From Carya illinoinensis (taxonomy: Eukaryota; Streptophyta; Magnoliopsida; Fagales; Juglandaceae): a stretch of 64,000 nucleotides of DNA. The notes beneath the pieces were generated by a model. That model did not search any database. It was not told where the DNA came from and worked only from the letters and a program-made list of their open reading frames with translations. Where the stretch lies: the NCBI RefSeq assembly GCF_018687715.1, contig NC_056766.1, positions 4,988,501-5,052,500 on the forward strand. Direction: 5' to 3'. The translations under genes were made by a program, and so were the position numbers. Of this stretch, positions 44,451-56,639 are shown piece by piece (position 1 is the first letter of the stretch; every line of letters begins with the position of its first letter).

Positions 44451-46996
44451 AGTCAGGAAAAAATGCTCGCACCCTAGAGCAAGCAAAGAGTGATCGAACC
44501 TGAGGCAAACAAAGCTTGCTCCACCAAAGAGTGCTTGCGTCTCAGGGAGAGCAAAGGGTGTCCCACCATGATGAGCAACAAACCAGAAGAATGGAGAACA
44601 AGAAAAGGGTAGATGCAGAATGGGGAGTGCAAGAGAAGATGAAGATGGAGCTAATTTTGGAGAATTCTGGTTGTCATCAACTGGTTTGATATGGATTTGG
44701 TTGTTTTTGTCTAATTCAATTTGTTGTATGGGTATTTTAGTCTATTCAGATATGTGGCAGGGCATTTTAGCCTAACTCGAGTCTTTTGCATGGATGCTTT
44801 GGTCAGATCACTATCTATAACAAAGGCATTTCAGTCTAACATGGCCTGGGATATGGAGAGAGTCATTTTGGTGGTCAATCATCACTTGAATTACTTCGGC
44901 TCTAAATAGCCTCTTTTATTATAGAATATATTTTGTTACGATTTAATAATGCCATATTTCAATTAATTACTTCGCTTCTTTTTCAAAACAAAGTATGAAA
45001 AAAGAACATACGGGCCTGCATGGAGGTCGATCTACCTCCTTATCCTCCCTGCAAGAGGCGACTGGTAATCCCAAAAATGATAATAAAATATAGCATAGTA
45101 ATGGTCCAATGGATACCATCAAACTCGCAAAAATTAGAAGAATGCATAGCTAATACTATTGTGTTTTCTTTTGGGCCCAAGACTCAAAAGTTCTTTGAAT
45201 TTTCTTAAAGCGACAGAGAGGCTGAGCAACAACACAAAACCCACCAAAATTCTGAATAGACCAAGAAAAGCAAAGAAGCTAATTGCTAGGTAACCGAAAG
45301 CAAACTTCTCAACAAGTATACGAATGACAATATTAATAACATTAAACTCCGGGTTTGCAATGTTGCAGTTCAAAATGAAACAAGGGTTCCATGTGAAATT
45401 GCCTAAACTTGAAGATTACAAGAATAAATGACTAAACTCGCAAATTTTAAATTCTAGAACTGTCTTGACAACAAAAGAAAATAAAAATTTAGGGCCAGAG
45501 TAGTCAAACTTTTGGATCCTACCGTGGTGGGCAAGTAAAATTTCGACCACCATGACTGTGGAAGATGGAGCTCTACGACCATGGCCCATGATCAGTTAAT
45601 TATGGGCTTTTTAATACTAGTCGGATCCACAAACCGATGGTGGAGTTCTCGAATTCTAGTTAACAATGAAGTCCTAAAGTCAGCAAGAGATAAAATATGA
45701 GGTTTTTGTCTGAAAATAAGAGAAAATAATAATTTTATTTAATCTCCATGTTCGGGAAAAATAACATTTTATTAAGACAAGTCAACTTTACAATATTACA
45801 AACATGCCTAAGACTAACAAAATACACTAACATACATACTTTCATGCCTCATGGTATGTATCATCATGAATATTTCAATAAATATTACTCATGAGTCTTT
45901 TAATTATCATTTCAATATTTTATTTTTTGACACGACATGTACATTAAGTACTGATCATCATTGGCCGGGTACCAAACATGTAAAAAAAATTAAATTAAAT
46001 TCCCTTAAACATTTAAAAAAAATAAAATTATAACCTCATTAAAAAATACTATTTTAACGATTAACTAACAAAGAAACTATAATCGGTAGCCAATCTCGAT
46101 GGGTTTTTTCAGTAGTACTAGCATTTTCCAATTTTATATAATTAAGGACAACAGTTAAAAAGCACAAGAATTCAATTTTCTTGCCATAAAAGATTGGGCT
46201 CACTTATTTATCAGCATATTCCAACAAAGCAAAAGAGATATTGAGTACGTAAACAAATCTTCAAAGCTGCAGTATTCCTTACTATTGACTGATGAGCTCA
46301 CCATAACAAGGAGCAAAAACACCAAAAAAGTACTGGTCCTTGTTTAATTTGTTTGATTTTAGTGAAGTATACAATAATGTAATAAAAATTATAATAAAAA
46401 TAATATTCAAACTATATCAGTTTGATTAAAGTTTGAAATCTCGTTTTTTTTAAGAGGATTCAAGATATCGACGATGTACAAAATCTCAAATTAATCGGTG
46501 TAGAAAAATTTTTTTTGACTTGACTCTTCCAAGATACAACAGAGCATCTAACTAATCGTCGTATAGCCCAAACCAACTCTACATAAGTGGTTAACCTCAA
46601 AACTCTACCAAAAGAATACTTTTCTTTTATCTAAAAATACTCTAAAAAATATGTATGTACAACGTTCTTTTTTAGTCTCTCTATAAAATGTTCTTTGGAT
46701 TGTGTAGAAAGACAACCATACTCCAAACCCCAAAATACACCAGACGGACGCCCCCACTATATAGAAAGTTCAATCGTGCATGTAAAAAAGGTCGCCTTTA
46801 GACCAAACGGCATCTGGGCAATAAATTGATAAAAAGGACGTTGGCCATTAAAAGTATTCATTGCAGCCAATTACCGATTAAACTAAACAGAACATTAATA
46901 AAGAGCCGCCTTGCCGCGCGTTATGAAGTTAATAGAAGAATCAAGAAAAAAAAACGTAAAAGCAACGGTAAGTATAACCGTATAAGCAACGGTAAG
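44451..46996. other. Gene-free spacer
   Basis: After the last AGTGCTCG phrases (44455-44580) the sequence is unique-looking and AT-rich. Open frames are short (under 80 codons) and without motifs. No RNA gene was recognised. Confidence 0.5.
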
Positions 46997-47189
46997 GCTC
47001 CCTTAATTTGGATGGTAAAATTATTTTACCTCATCTTATTTTATCATTATAATTTTTAAAATTTTTATATATATAAAATATAATAAATAATTCAACTTTT
47101 TCAAATTTCATGAAAACAATAATAATATTAAAAAATATTATTTTATTCTAATTTTAACTTTCATCTCAACTCACTATCCAAACGGCAAG
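46997..47189 (+). mobile_element. Small MITE-like element
   Basis: The left CTCCCTTAATTTGGATGG and the reverse complement of the right end, CTTGCCGTTTGGATAG, form an imperfect inverted repeat around about 190 bp of AT-rich, non-coding sequence. The GTTTGGATAGTGAG-type ending is a common look of short non-autonomous DNA transposons in woody plants (from memory). The target duplication is unclear. Confidence 0.5.
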
Positions 47190-50100
47190 TAAGAATATTA
47201 TGCTTTAATTAAAATAATGCAAAACTGGTCTCTTTAACCAAATAAGGACATAGCTAGAGGATAAGAAATTAATAAACTGCCGAATAATTGTACGTAATAT
47301 TATTTCACAGCAAGGAAATATACTTAATTTGCAGATAATTATAATTAGTATAAATGAGGTTATAAGGAATTAAACCCTGTAACTGTAATTAGGGAATCGG
47401 GATAGTACTTGTACAAGTACGATTCTACCATGCGTACAGAAATGGTGTGCATGCATAGATATCATGTTCATGGGATCAGTACTTTTCTTGCATGCGGAAT
47501 GTTCGTCCTATAGATGTTAGCTAGGTTTTCAAATTCTATATATAACTCTGTACTTACATCATGTATACTCTGATTTATAAGATGATGAAAAGAAGTGATA
47601 AGACTAATGATTCATACCATAAACAAATATTGATCTGCAAGTTATATTAAACGCTGATTGAACATATATATTCTTAATCATAATCATGTACTTCGTTCTT
47701 CTTTTTCTCTTTTCATATTTTTTTTTACCCACTTCTAAGCTAGAAATTTCCACGAAGCTTGCCTCACTTCCATCCCGAAAACTGACAAAAGCACAACAAA
47801 CAAGAATAACTCGCTTATTTCATTTTAAGTGATGCTAGATACAGTACTTCTAAAATATTGTACAAGCTAGTCTCATGCATGCACTCACTTTGAAAAGAAT
47901 TTGGTCCACTATGCAAAAGTTGAGATTTTTATGTAGATCTCAAGTTTCTTTACTTTTTTCAAAATCAGTACATGGGACTTAACAGCCTAGCTAAGACTGT
48001 AAATTATTTTCCTTTGATAGTCCTCTCCAACTTTTAATGCATATTAGTGAAACCATGACCCCAAAATGGGGATTGCATGTAATTTATATTAGATTAAGGA
48101 GCTTAGAATGCCATCTAGCTAGCAATCATAGTCAGATGGAGATCAAAAGCAATATCTTAGGCAAAACATGAGCTAATTACAAGCTGAAAATTAAAGGATC
48201 GATGTTTATTATATTAATCATCATCTAATCTTAGACATATAATTCAACAAATTAAATTAATCTGAGTGTTTAAGACTCGATTAATCTAAGCTAACTATTG
48301 AACTACATGAATGAGCGTTAAAGTTAATGTTTCTAAAGTATCTTTTGCGTTACAGTTGAGTAAAACCAGAATATATGATATTATGAACTCAATAATTATG
48401 GGCAGGAATCGGATATTTGGTAGAGGCCGGCATGATCGATGCCTCTAGCTCTAGGTTTTTCTATAATGACCTGAAGTGCTCTAGAAATTAATGACCCCCT
48501 AAAGAACAGCGACGCAATAACTATATTATAGACCAGACAGGAAACATTAGCTTTGAAATCAGCTTTCAAGCCAGCCTCATTGGTGGGTCTATAATGTGTA
48601 CGTACACTACATCCATGCATGTGGAGATTTTCTGACTCAGATCATATCCTTAAGTCACATGCGAAACAGAAACTTGTCCGGCTCTTGAATGATCTAGTGG
48701 CCTGATCGGCATGTGCACGAGCTACCTAAGGATCAGGAACTAGGAAACCGAAATTATTTGAATGCTAAAGTTGTACGAAAAATATATTTAATCGGAAGAA
48801 ATCTTGTTTTTACAAAATGCCTGGAATTATTAAGTTTCTCCGGTCTGGTCTAAGACTCTAAACTAGAATACACTGATGATTTTCCTTTTTTTACAATATT
48901 CGAGAGATATATACAGGTAATTAGAGACTCTTAAGAGATTTTCTCGATGCTTGCATGTCTTTTCTTTCTTTCTTTTTCTATCTTTTTTCTGGGCTTCCAT
49001 CACAACTTGGTTAATTAGGTTGATGGACAAATGACAGACCCAAAAAGTTGCGTTTGTTGTCTTTCAGAATACACAAAATTTTACATGCACAAGGTGACCC
49101 CAAAGGAGGGCATGGTACATAATGTATTGGTTTTTTTATTTTCTTATGAGTAGAGGCTTTGATTTGATGTAGATTCCTTCAAAATATTTCGTCCTCCACA
49201 TTATGTAATTTTTTCGATCCCGACAAATGTGGTTCTTTGTCTCTACTTATTACCATCTGACTTGGGAAACAAATGGCGTTGCTTGTCCTTAGCTTTGGCC
49301 CCTCGGGTAGTCCTTCTACACCCATCTAAACTTGTCCCCATGCAAACAGTACGAGGACAACCCTCGTGTCCTTGTGTTTACATACATACATGCATACATA
49401 TATATACATAAATCAAAGCCTCCTCCAGGCCGTGATTGCCCACATTATATGTTATCATATAGCTAGATATTGCTTGAAACTTGCAACAACTCTGAGGTTC
49501 GAAATCACCTCAACACAAAATCAGTTTCATATGGCATCATGTACATTGAGGTTCGAAATATACATTTACTTCCAATATAATTTGATATTAATTAATTCAC
49601 AAGCGAAATATAAATGTGGATAAACCTAGCTAATAAATTTAGAAACGTTTTAAATTATCACAGGGCAAGGTTTAATTTCTTCCTTTTTTGGATACCCAGC
49701 ATGGAAAGGAAAAGTTTAGTACTTAAAAAGGCTACAGAAAAAATCTTCCAGATCAGTAATTCATGCCAATCCCACCAGACACATACTGCCCACCAACAAA
49801 TATTAAAGCTTTAGCCAAAACATCATCCCATACGACAAACTAATGTATTTGACAAAACAAGATCAGAGGCCGGAAATTAAGCTAACAAATACCAAAAATA
49901 TACAAGACCATTCATACTCACCAAACCCAAAATGTTTTTAACTTGCCTCCAAGGAGACCCCACCGTCTTCTTCTACACATGGTGCATGGAAGTCGGTTCA
50001 TCTCCTAGCCACTCAATTAATTATAAGTTGACAAATGAAAGAGACAGAGAACTATCCCGAAGGGAGGAGATAAAGATCTTCTTTAATGGTGGAAGATGAT

Positions 50101-51698
50101 ATATATGTATATATATATATAATAAGGAGAGAAGTTCTAGAGAGAGAGAGAGAGAGAGAGGGGTGGTGGTTATGATCTTCCTCTTTAAACCATATATATA
50201 TATATATATACACGTGAGGATACTTTTCCGTACTTATTACATTTTACCATGTAATATCAACATATTCTATCTAGCTATATATATAATTCACCACATATAT
50301 ATATATATCAATTATATGCATAGTTTAAGGATAAATTTGAACGTAGAAGTGATCTCAGATGATTTATGAATAATAAAAAAATAATAATGAATAATAGTGA
50401 ACTTGTTATAAATAACAGCGAAGTAGTCTATGTAAGGTGAAAATCAAATATTCCAATTATCTCCTTCTGCTTCGTACTCATGTATGGCATCATGTACACA
50501 GTGAACATGAACATGATATGACGCATAAACTATTATTGCTTAGTTCTAGCCAATCGCTACATATATAGTACATGTACTGAAATGCATGTGCATGGATCGA
50601 TGGAAACGTCAAAACTTAATTATTTGTTGAATACAACACTTGTTTTTATCCCACATTGTTAAAATAGTTAGTCCTTCATGCACGAAGGGTACCTCGATCG
50701 GAATTAAATATTTGCTTGCAAAGTACTGATGATTGAAATTTTATTGGGCCAGTGATCAGCTTAGTAGTTTTTGTGCCATGCATATTTTTTTGGTGAATAA
50801 TACACGGATATTATATGTAATTAAAAATGGCTGTTATTACTTTCTTGTTTTTTATTTTTCCCGTACCAAATTGATTATCTTCTCTTCAATTGTACTCACA
50901 GGATCTGCTTGATGAGAAGTTTCAAGCTGGAGTTAGCTAGATGCCTGCAGGCCGTCTCTGGTGTTGCATCATGTACTCATATAGAGATTACTTTGAACCA
51001 TGCATAAAGAATAAAATGAAATCAAGCCTCCTCCGTTCCCAATTCATCAGTACCTATTAATCGACCGATCACGCATGTGTCAGAACACGTCGTATTAATT
51101 ATGCAACAAAGTGGAAATTACGTGATTTTCAATTTATTTTAAATTTAATTACAGACACTGATACCTATAAATACATCTATATATAATGCATGGATTTATA
51201 TATATATATATATATATCTTATTTAATAAGGTTCGTATTTAATTATCCCCTCAGAACACGAATGAACTTAGCAACAATATTACTCGACTTGGTCTTAATA
51301 GTTATCATGATCGTGAGTATCGTTTTCTCATTGTATATAGATTGATTTCATCCATATAAAACAGAATATAAAGAAGTTGGTCCCGTTTTGCGCTTGACAT
51401 GAACTTGTTCGGAAGGGGTGTGTGTGTATACACACACACACACATGTATATACATACATACCAAAAAAGAAATCAATATATATAGATGGTTTTGAACTGA
51501 ATAGGTACATAGATATATTTTGCATCCACTCAGAAACTCGAATAAACATACAGAAACAATCCTCTCGCGATTGCGGTGGACTGGATGATCATCATGATGA
51601 TTACCTCCTAACAACATATATATAATTTTCTAAGACAGATATAAAAATATATATATATATATTTATATATATTTATCAGAGAATGCAGTATTAATCGA
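47190..51698. other. Gene-free spacer 3' of the GA20-oxidase gene
   Basis: AT-rich, unique-looking DNA. It contains AT microsatellites (for example about 50099-50123, 50200-50212, 51199-51220, 51645-51675), a (GA) run at 50141-50160 and a CACACACA run near 51430. No open frame above 90 codons shows a motif. The GA20-oxidase 3' untranslated region should lie just below 51699. Confidence 0.5.
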
Positions 51699-54600
51699 TC
51701 AGAGACTCGCTGGTTTGGAAGAAAGAAGCCATTTGGTGAAGTTTGGTAGGGTGGCATCATCGGCACGGTAATGGTATTGAGTGAAATAGAGCAAATCCGA
51801 CCATGTGAAATCAGGGTACGCACTTGTCCCATCACGACACACAAGATCCTCCGGGGGTCTCACCAACTTGTCCTCTCTTGGGCACAGAAAGAATGCCAAC
51901 GACCTCCTCTCCTTGTACCTGTTAACCAGTGCCCTGTGTAGACAACTCTTGTATCTCCCATTCGATAATGCCTACGTACATATATATACATGTTATCCAT
52001 TATTGTAACTCTGTGTCGATCTTTCTATCAAAAGAAAAAACTGTGTCGATCAGATGCATATGTACATGTGCATACATACATCCAAACAACATACATATAT
52101 AAGGCTGCAAGTTATATATAGGTTTCTTTCTCTTAAAAATGAAAGGAAGTACTGTACTCTTGGCGTATTAATTGGAATATCAGCTCGAACATATATCGAT
52201 CTACTTAAGGACAACATGCAATATCAGTCCTTAGCTAACGGCAACAAAGTGTCCAATCTTTAAACTAACATATAAATTGTTGTCTCAACGAGCTTATTAT
52301 ATAAATTAATTATTCGTCTAGAATTGTCACTGATCGGTACTTAAAGCGGTAGTTTAATATCGATCCCAACTACGTACTCGGAGTGCGTTTGACTACTTCA
52401 TTCCTTCTAAACCTAGCTAGCTTGATACCATTCTGGTCTCCGTATTTGTCTTGATCTTCTAGATAGATTAATTATATATATATATATATATAAATATTTA
52501 TATATATATATATATAAGTATTAATATTTAATTACACGCGTTTGACTACAGAAAAAGCTGTCGTTACAGAGTACATGTATTTATATATATATATATATAT
52601 ATTCTGATGTTGGAATTAAAGGACACGCCGACAGGCCCTTTTTCAGGCTCGGAAAATAGGAAAGAAATTAGCTAGGATAAGATATATTAGCGATCATATA
52701 TGTCATGATTTGCTGATCTAGAGGATAAACATCAATGGTCTAAATACAAGATGGATAATCATAGCATATATTAAATTAATGGTCTAAATATTCCAAGATG
52801 GGTCCAAGAACGTTACTTTGCAAGGGCATAATTAATTAGAGAATCTTAATTATATATATATGTACACATAGCTTACTGAACTAGTTAGCAACACTAGGAA
52901 AGGAAGATCATGGCATGAATATAAAGAAAACCTTAGATCCTTAATTTTTTTTGGCAATAATTGCACTAAATTAACCTTCCATCTGTTATCTAGATAACAG
53001 ATCTGTGTCCTTATAATTAACGTACATATCTAATCTATGATCTGTAAATTAAATTTAGGGCTTAGTACAGGGATTTAGGACTAGCATATAATTAAAAATG
53101 TTTTCCATCTTTGAGCATGCAGTCTATATCTCGATCATCAGTTTCTTGATCTTTTGCGTACGTACAATTAAAGCTTAAAAATAGATAATTTAAAGTGTGT
53201 ATAAAAGAGTAACGACTTGATTGTGTGTGCATGTGTATGTTTGTAACAATAATATTACGAAAGCGTGATCATAACTAAATTTGCATATTTTCTTAGCATA
53301 ATTTTGAGTAAAACTCATGTGCATGTGAGAAATGTTTTAACTAAAAAAAAATTTTACGAAAATAATTTTTATTATAAAATAGATCTAACATATCAAATTA
53401 TCAAATTTTTATTATAAAATAGATATAACATATCAAATTATCAAATTATGAAATTATATTAGTTTATGAGTTTACTTTTATAGAATCTTTTTGTAACTAT
53501 TGCACTTTTCCATACATATAACTAGTTTTGTCTTTTTTATTTTTATTTAATGAATGTGTGGAGCCGTTAGCATAAGAGAAAACAGTTTAGTTAGGAAAAT
53601 TCTTTACACCATGTTATATACTACCATCTCACTTGCATTCCACTAAGTAAGTTGTGGCACATTTACCACTATTAAATGATCATTTATTGCATGCTTCTTT
53701 ATCATCAAGTGGTGGTAAATGTGCCAAATTATATATAGTGAAATGTAAATGGGATGGTGTTGTAGTCTATATAGTATTACTCAGCTAGCAAATATTTCCG
53801 TTGTAATAAACCTCCTTACGCACTTACCATGAAGGTGTCACCAATGTTAATGACTAGTGCATCGGGACGAGGTCGAACATTCCGCCATTTATTGTTGGCG
53901 AATACTTCAAGACCACCAACTTGGTCCTGGTGAAGAATGGTTAAGGATGTTGGATCGCAATGAGGTCCTGTGCCGAAGGCAAGACCTGGCTCTTTGCATG
54001 GTGGGTAGTAATTACATCTCATTATCGAGGAACCATCTTGAAAAAAGTGTTTATAATGCAGTGGATGGACTCCCAAGCTGATTGCCAGTAGCTCCATGAT
54101 TGCTAGTGCTACATCTTTCATTGCTTCACAATACTTTTGGTATACCACTCTGCAAATTAAACAAGTAATTCAAGTTAATGAATTGAAAACATGACTACAA
54201 GTTGCATGGTTTGTATATGTGATATCCTTCCAACTATATAAGCTATCTTACCCTGTTTGTTCGAAATCCATCCCTAGGTTGGATTTGAAGAAATCTTCCA
54301 CAACTGGTTTTGAGTCCGAGTCGTGGAATCCAAAGGATAATGTCTCCTTCCAAGGTAGTTTCGACGAGAAACGATCAGCATGGGCGCCGGAGTAGCCCCA
54401 CATATTACCAGGCGTTCTCTTAGCCCTAAGTTTCATGCTGGCTGGAAGCTTAAAGAAATTATCCATATGATGATATGCCATTTTGACGAGCCGAGGATCG
54501 ACTCCATGGTTGGTTACTTGAAAGAAACCATGGTTTAAGCAGGCTGCCCTAATGAGCTGCACAGCATGCTGTGTTGCCACCAGATCACCGCTAAAGAAAC

Positions 54601-54796
54601 CTCCAAGATCCACTATTGGCTCTCTGAGCTCATCATGAGCTACCACTAAATCCCTTTTTGGCCAAATGAAATTTATGGGCACAGAGGATTCTTTCTGCAG
54701 AAATGGTGTGTGTAAAAAGGAATCCCCATGATCTTTCTGGTCTTCTCTCTCTAGAGGAAGCTGGGGAACGAGAAGTGTAGAAATGCTCGAATCCAT
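51699..54796 (-). CDS. GA20ox: Gibberellin 20-oxidase (3 exons, 379 aa)
   Basis: Predicted exons are 54796-54252, 54149-53828 and 51971-51699, with donors GTAAGA and GTAAGT and acceptors TGCAG and CGTAG. Phases join to 379 codons, the normal length. The protein is a soluble 2-oxoglutarate/Fe(II) dioxygenase; the family oxidises carbon 20 of GA12/GA53 in successive steps to C19 gibberellins. Visible signatures: LPWKET (147-152), NYYPPCKEP (228-236), iron ligands His245, Asp247 and His301, and the 2-oxoglutarate Arg/Ser pair near Arg311-Ser313 (ERRS). The N-terminal DIOX_N part includes NHGFFQVTNHGVD. LPWKET and NYYPxCxxP distinguish it from GA3- and GA2-oxidases. The residue after Gly182 at the exon 1/2 junction is Val, where I recall Lys/Arg in relatives. 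GA20ox genes are usually feedback-regulated by gibberellin, but no element for this was identified. Confidence 0.94.
53366..53445. repeat. 40 bp tandem duplication in GA20-oxidase intron 2
   Basis: TTTTTATTATAAAATAGATC/ATAACATATCAAATTATCAAA occurs twice head to tail with one base difference. Confidence 0.8.
53601..53779. mobile_element. Foldback (MITE-like) element in GA20-oxidase intron 2
   Basis: The left arm (about 53601-53669) contains CCATCTCACTTGCATTCCACT and GTGGCACATTTACCAC. The right arm (about 53709-53779), reverse complemented, contains CCATCCCATTTACATTTCACT and TTGGCACATTTACCACCAC. The arms pair over some 65-70 bp with mismatches around a loop of about 40 bp that itself contains AAATGATCATTT. 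The structure fits a MITE and could fold into a long hairpin RNA when the intron is transcribed. Confidence 0.7.
54150..54251 (-). other. GA20-oxidase intron 1 (102 bp)
   Basis: Donor GTAAGATAG after ACAAACAGG and acceptor TTTGCAG. It splits a Gly codon (GG|A). Position after the FEQTG segment is typical for the family. Confidence 0.88.
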
Positions 54797-54836
54797 GGGG
54801 ATAGAAAGATAAAAGAGCTTCTACAACACTAAACCA

Positions 54837-54844
54837 TATTTATA
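54837..54844 (-). promoter_or_regulatory. Proximal TATA motif of the GA20-oxidase gene
   Basis: TATAAATA on the minus strand, 41 bp before the ATG. Used as TATA box it would give a leader of only about 10 bases, so the distal motif may be the real one. Confidence 0.35.
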
Positions 54845-55054
54845 GAGAACTCAGTACTACAGGAGTAAATGAATTCTCGAAAAGGACAAAGAGTCTTCAG
54901 AAAAGAGAAAACGACTTTTACTGTGGTGAAAAAGGTTCGAGATGATCATCTTTGACTGGGGTGGAGGCTAGTAAAAATGTGAGATAAATTGAGCTAGCTG
55001 GGGACAATTTTGAAAATGAAAGATGGTACAGTTGGTTGCCTTTCGGAGCTTCCA

Positions 55055-55062
55055 TTTATATA
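55055..55062 (-). promoter_or_regulatory. Distal TATA motif of the GA20-oxidase gene
   Basis: TATATAAA on the minus strand, about 260 bp before the ATG. It predicts a leader of about 230 bases, which is more usual for this family than the proximal alternative. Motif and distance only. Confidence 0.4.
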
Positions 55063-55069
55063 AGCATGC

Positions 55070-56639
55070 ATGAAGAGATTAACAGAGAGTACTAAAAATC
55101 TTGGAACGAGGACCGAGGTAATGAATTGATCTGCAAACTGCAAATTCTGAAGGAAACCTCAGCGAATAGGCCGCTGAGGTGACCTTCTAATATAGTACCC
55201 AACGTTTTCGTTCGTTCTTTGCAATGATTATAAGATCTTTTAAGATGTCATAAAAACATTTGAATCCCAATTCTTTCGGATCCACTACTCAATTGTTTTC
55301 AACTCCTGTATCACCATGAATAGATTTTTTTTTTTTCCCCCCTATTTTCTTATAAAGCAGTACTTGCAGATAAATCGAGTGGTCTTCTTTTTGTGGGGAT
55401 CAGTTTTGTTGTTTCGTGCTAGCTAGCCACTTTATGGTGGCATCATTATTTGCGACAACTTTTGAGTGTTAATCCAGTCGAGCTAGCTAGCTAGCGATCA
55501 TCGTAAAGTACGAACCCTTTTATGGTTCTCGATCGTCTCATTTGCTAATTAATCATGTGAGTTAATGTTGTGAAAAGCCTCAGAATTAATGGCCAGCCGG
55601 AACCCTTTTTCTGGAGATTCAATTCTTTCTAGCAAAGGAACCCTTTTTCTGGAGATTCAATTCTTTCTAGCAAAGGCCTCCAATATCCTCAATTTACACT
55701 TCTTTGGAAAAAGACAAAAAACAGCATCGATCAATCGTGGCCTGCTTTGTTTTTTTTAGTTAAAAGAAGAAAGAATATCTGGATTGATTTGGATCGTTGA
55801 TATGGGAGAAAAAACATATATATGGGTGTACGTGTTGTAATTAATATATAGTACTACTCCATATATACATTAATCGATCGAGTAATAACTCAAGAAAATT
55901 ATAATCCTTTCGTTCTTGTCCTAATGGGTTAATTGTTAGTATATGAGTACTACCCTCAAGCAAGCTACGTCACGTAGGGCGCGCGGGCCCCAATACCTCA
56001 AGAAAAGAGAGCAGAAAGAGTCGGATGAGAGGAGAATTATTATGCGTTTTGGCCTGCATGCATACTTGATGCTAAATGGTTTTGATTTGTACCAAATAGA
56101 AAGAGACCACATCACGTGAAATGAATCGTCGTATTGCAATTCTAAGGACGCAATGCTTGGCCTACCTGCCCCGTTTACGTAAAACAAGCGGCTTAATCAT
56201 TCTGCATTATCTCACTAAAAAAGAAGTAAGAGTGAAAAGGTCAAACATAAAACATCCTTGGCCTACATGTTTCGTACAGCTAAAACAAACTTAATCCACC
56301 TGCTGCTTTATCGCATTAAATGAAGTAGCAGATGACACGTGATACGCACTAGTCGGATCCCAATAGCAGGGACATGCATGACTGCCATGAAGCCTACCTA
56401 GCTACATTTATAATATATAGTACTCTATCTCCATCAAGATGAAATATATATGTTCTATAAACCCATCTTGTTAAAAAAAAGAGTTAAGCAGAGAAGAGCT
56501 TAAGGGCTTGGCGAGTACTATAGCAGCAACTTGATTTTGGGAAGATACATCATGCAAAGTGCGCACAAATCAGGTTGAATTTTTTTAAACCAAATGACAG
56601 TCTAACTGCTTAGTACGTTCATAAAAAATCAAATTAGTT
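55070..56639. other. Upstream flank of the GA20-oxidase gene
   Basis: No gene seen. It contains a perfect 38 bp tandem duplication (55599-55674) and a GC-rich patch GTAGGGCGCGCGGGCCCC near 55974-55991. Long promoter elements may lie here but none could be assigned. Confidence 0.45.
55599..55674. repeat. Perfect 38 bp tandem duplication
   Basis: Two identical units beginning GGAACCCTTTTTCTGGAGAT follow each other directly. About 0.8 kb upstream of the GA20-oxidase ATG. Confidence 0.9.

Larger units (their letters stand above)
51972..53827 (-). other. GA20-oxidase intron 2 (1856 bp)
   Basis: Donor GTAAGTGCG follows the Met codon of GDTFM, and acceptor ACGTAG precedes GCATTATCGAATGGG. The intron is much longer than the other introns in the window. 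It carries (AT)n microsatellites (about 52473-52515, 52578-52601), a 40 bp tandem duplication and a foldback element, so its length probably comes from insertions. Confidence 0.85.

Noticed and set aside
48396..48620. 74-codon minus-strand frame in the spacer near the GA20-oxidase gene
   Set aside because: No motif, no neighbouring exon-like frames and no promoter signal. It is within the length expected by chance.
50097..50225. AT-rich TATA-like runs as promoters
   Set aside because: These are AT and GA microsatellites with no downstream coding frame.
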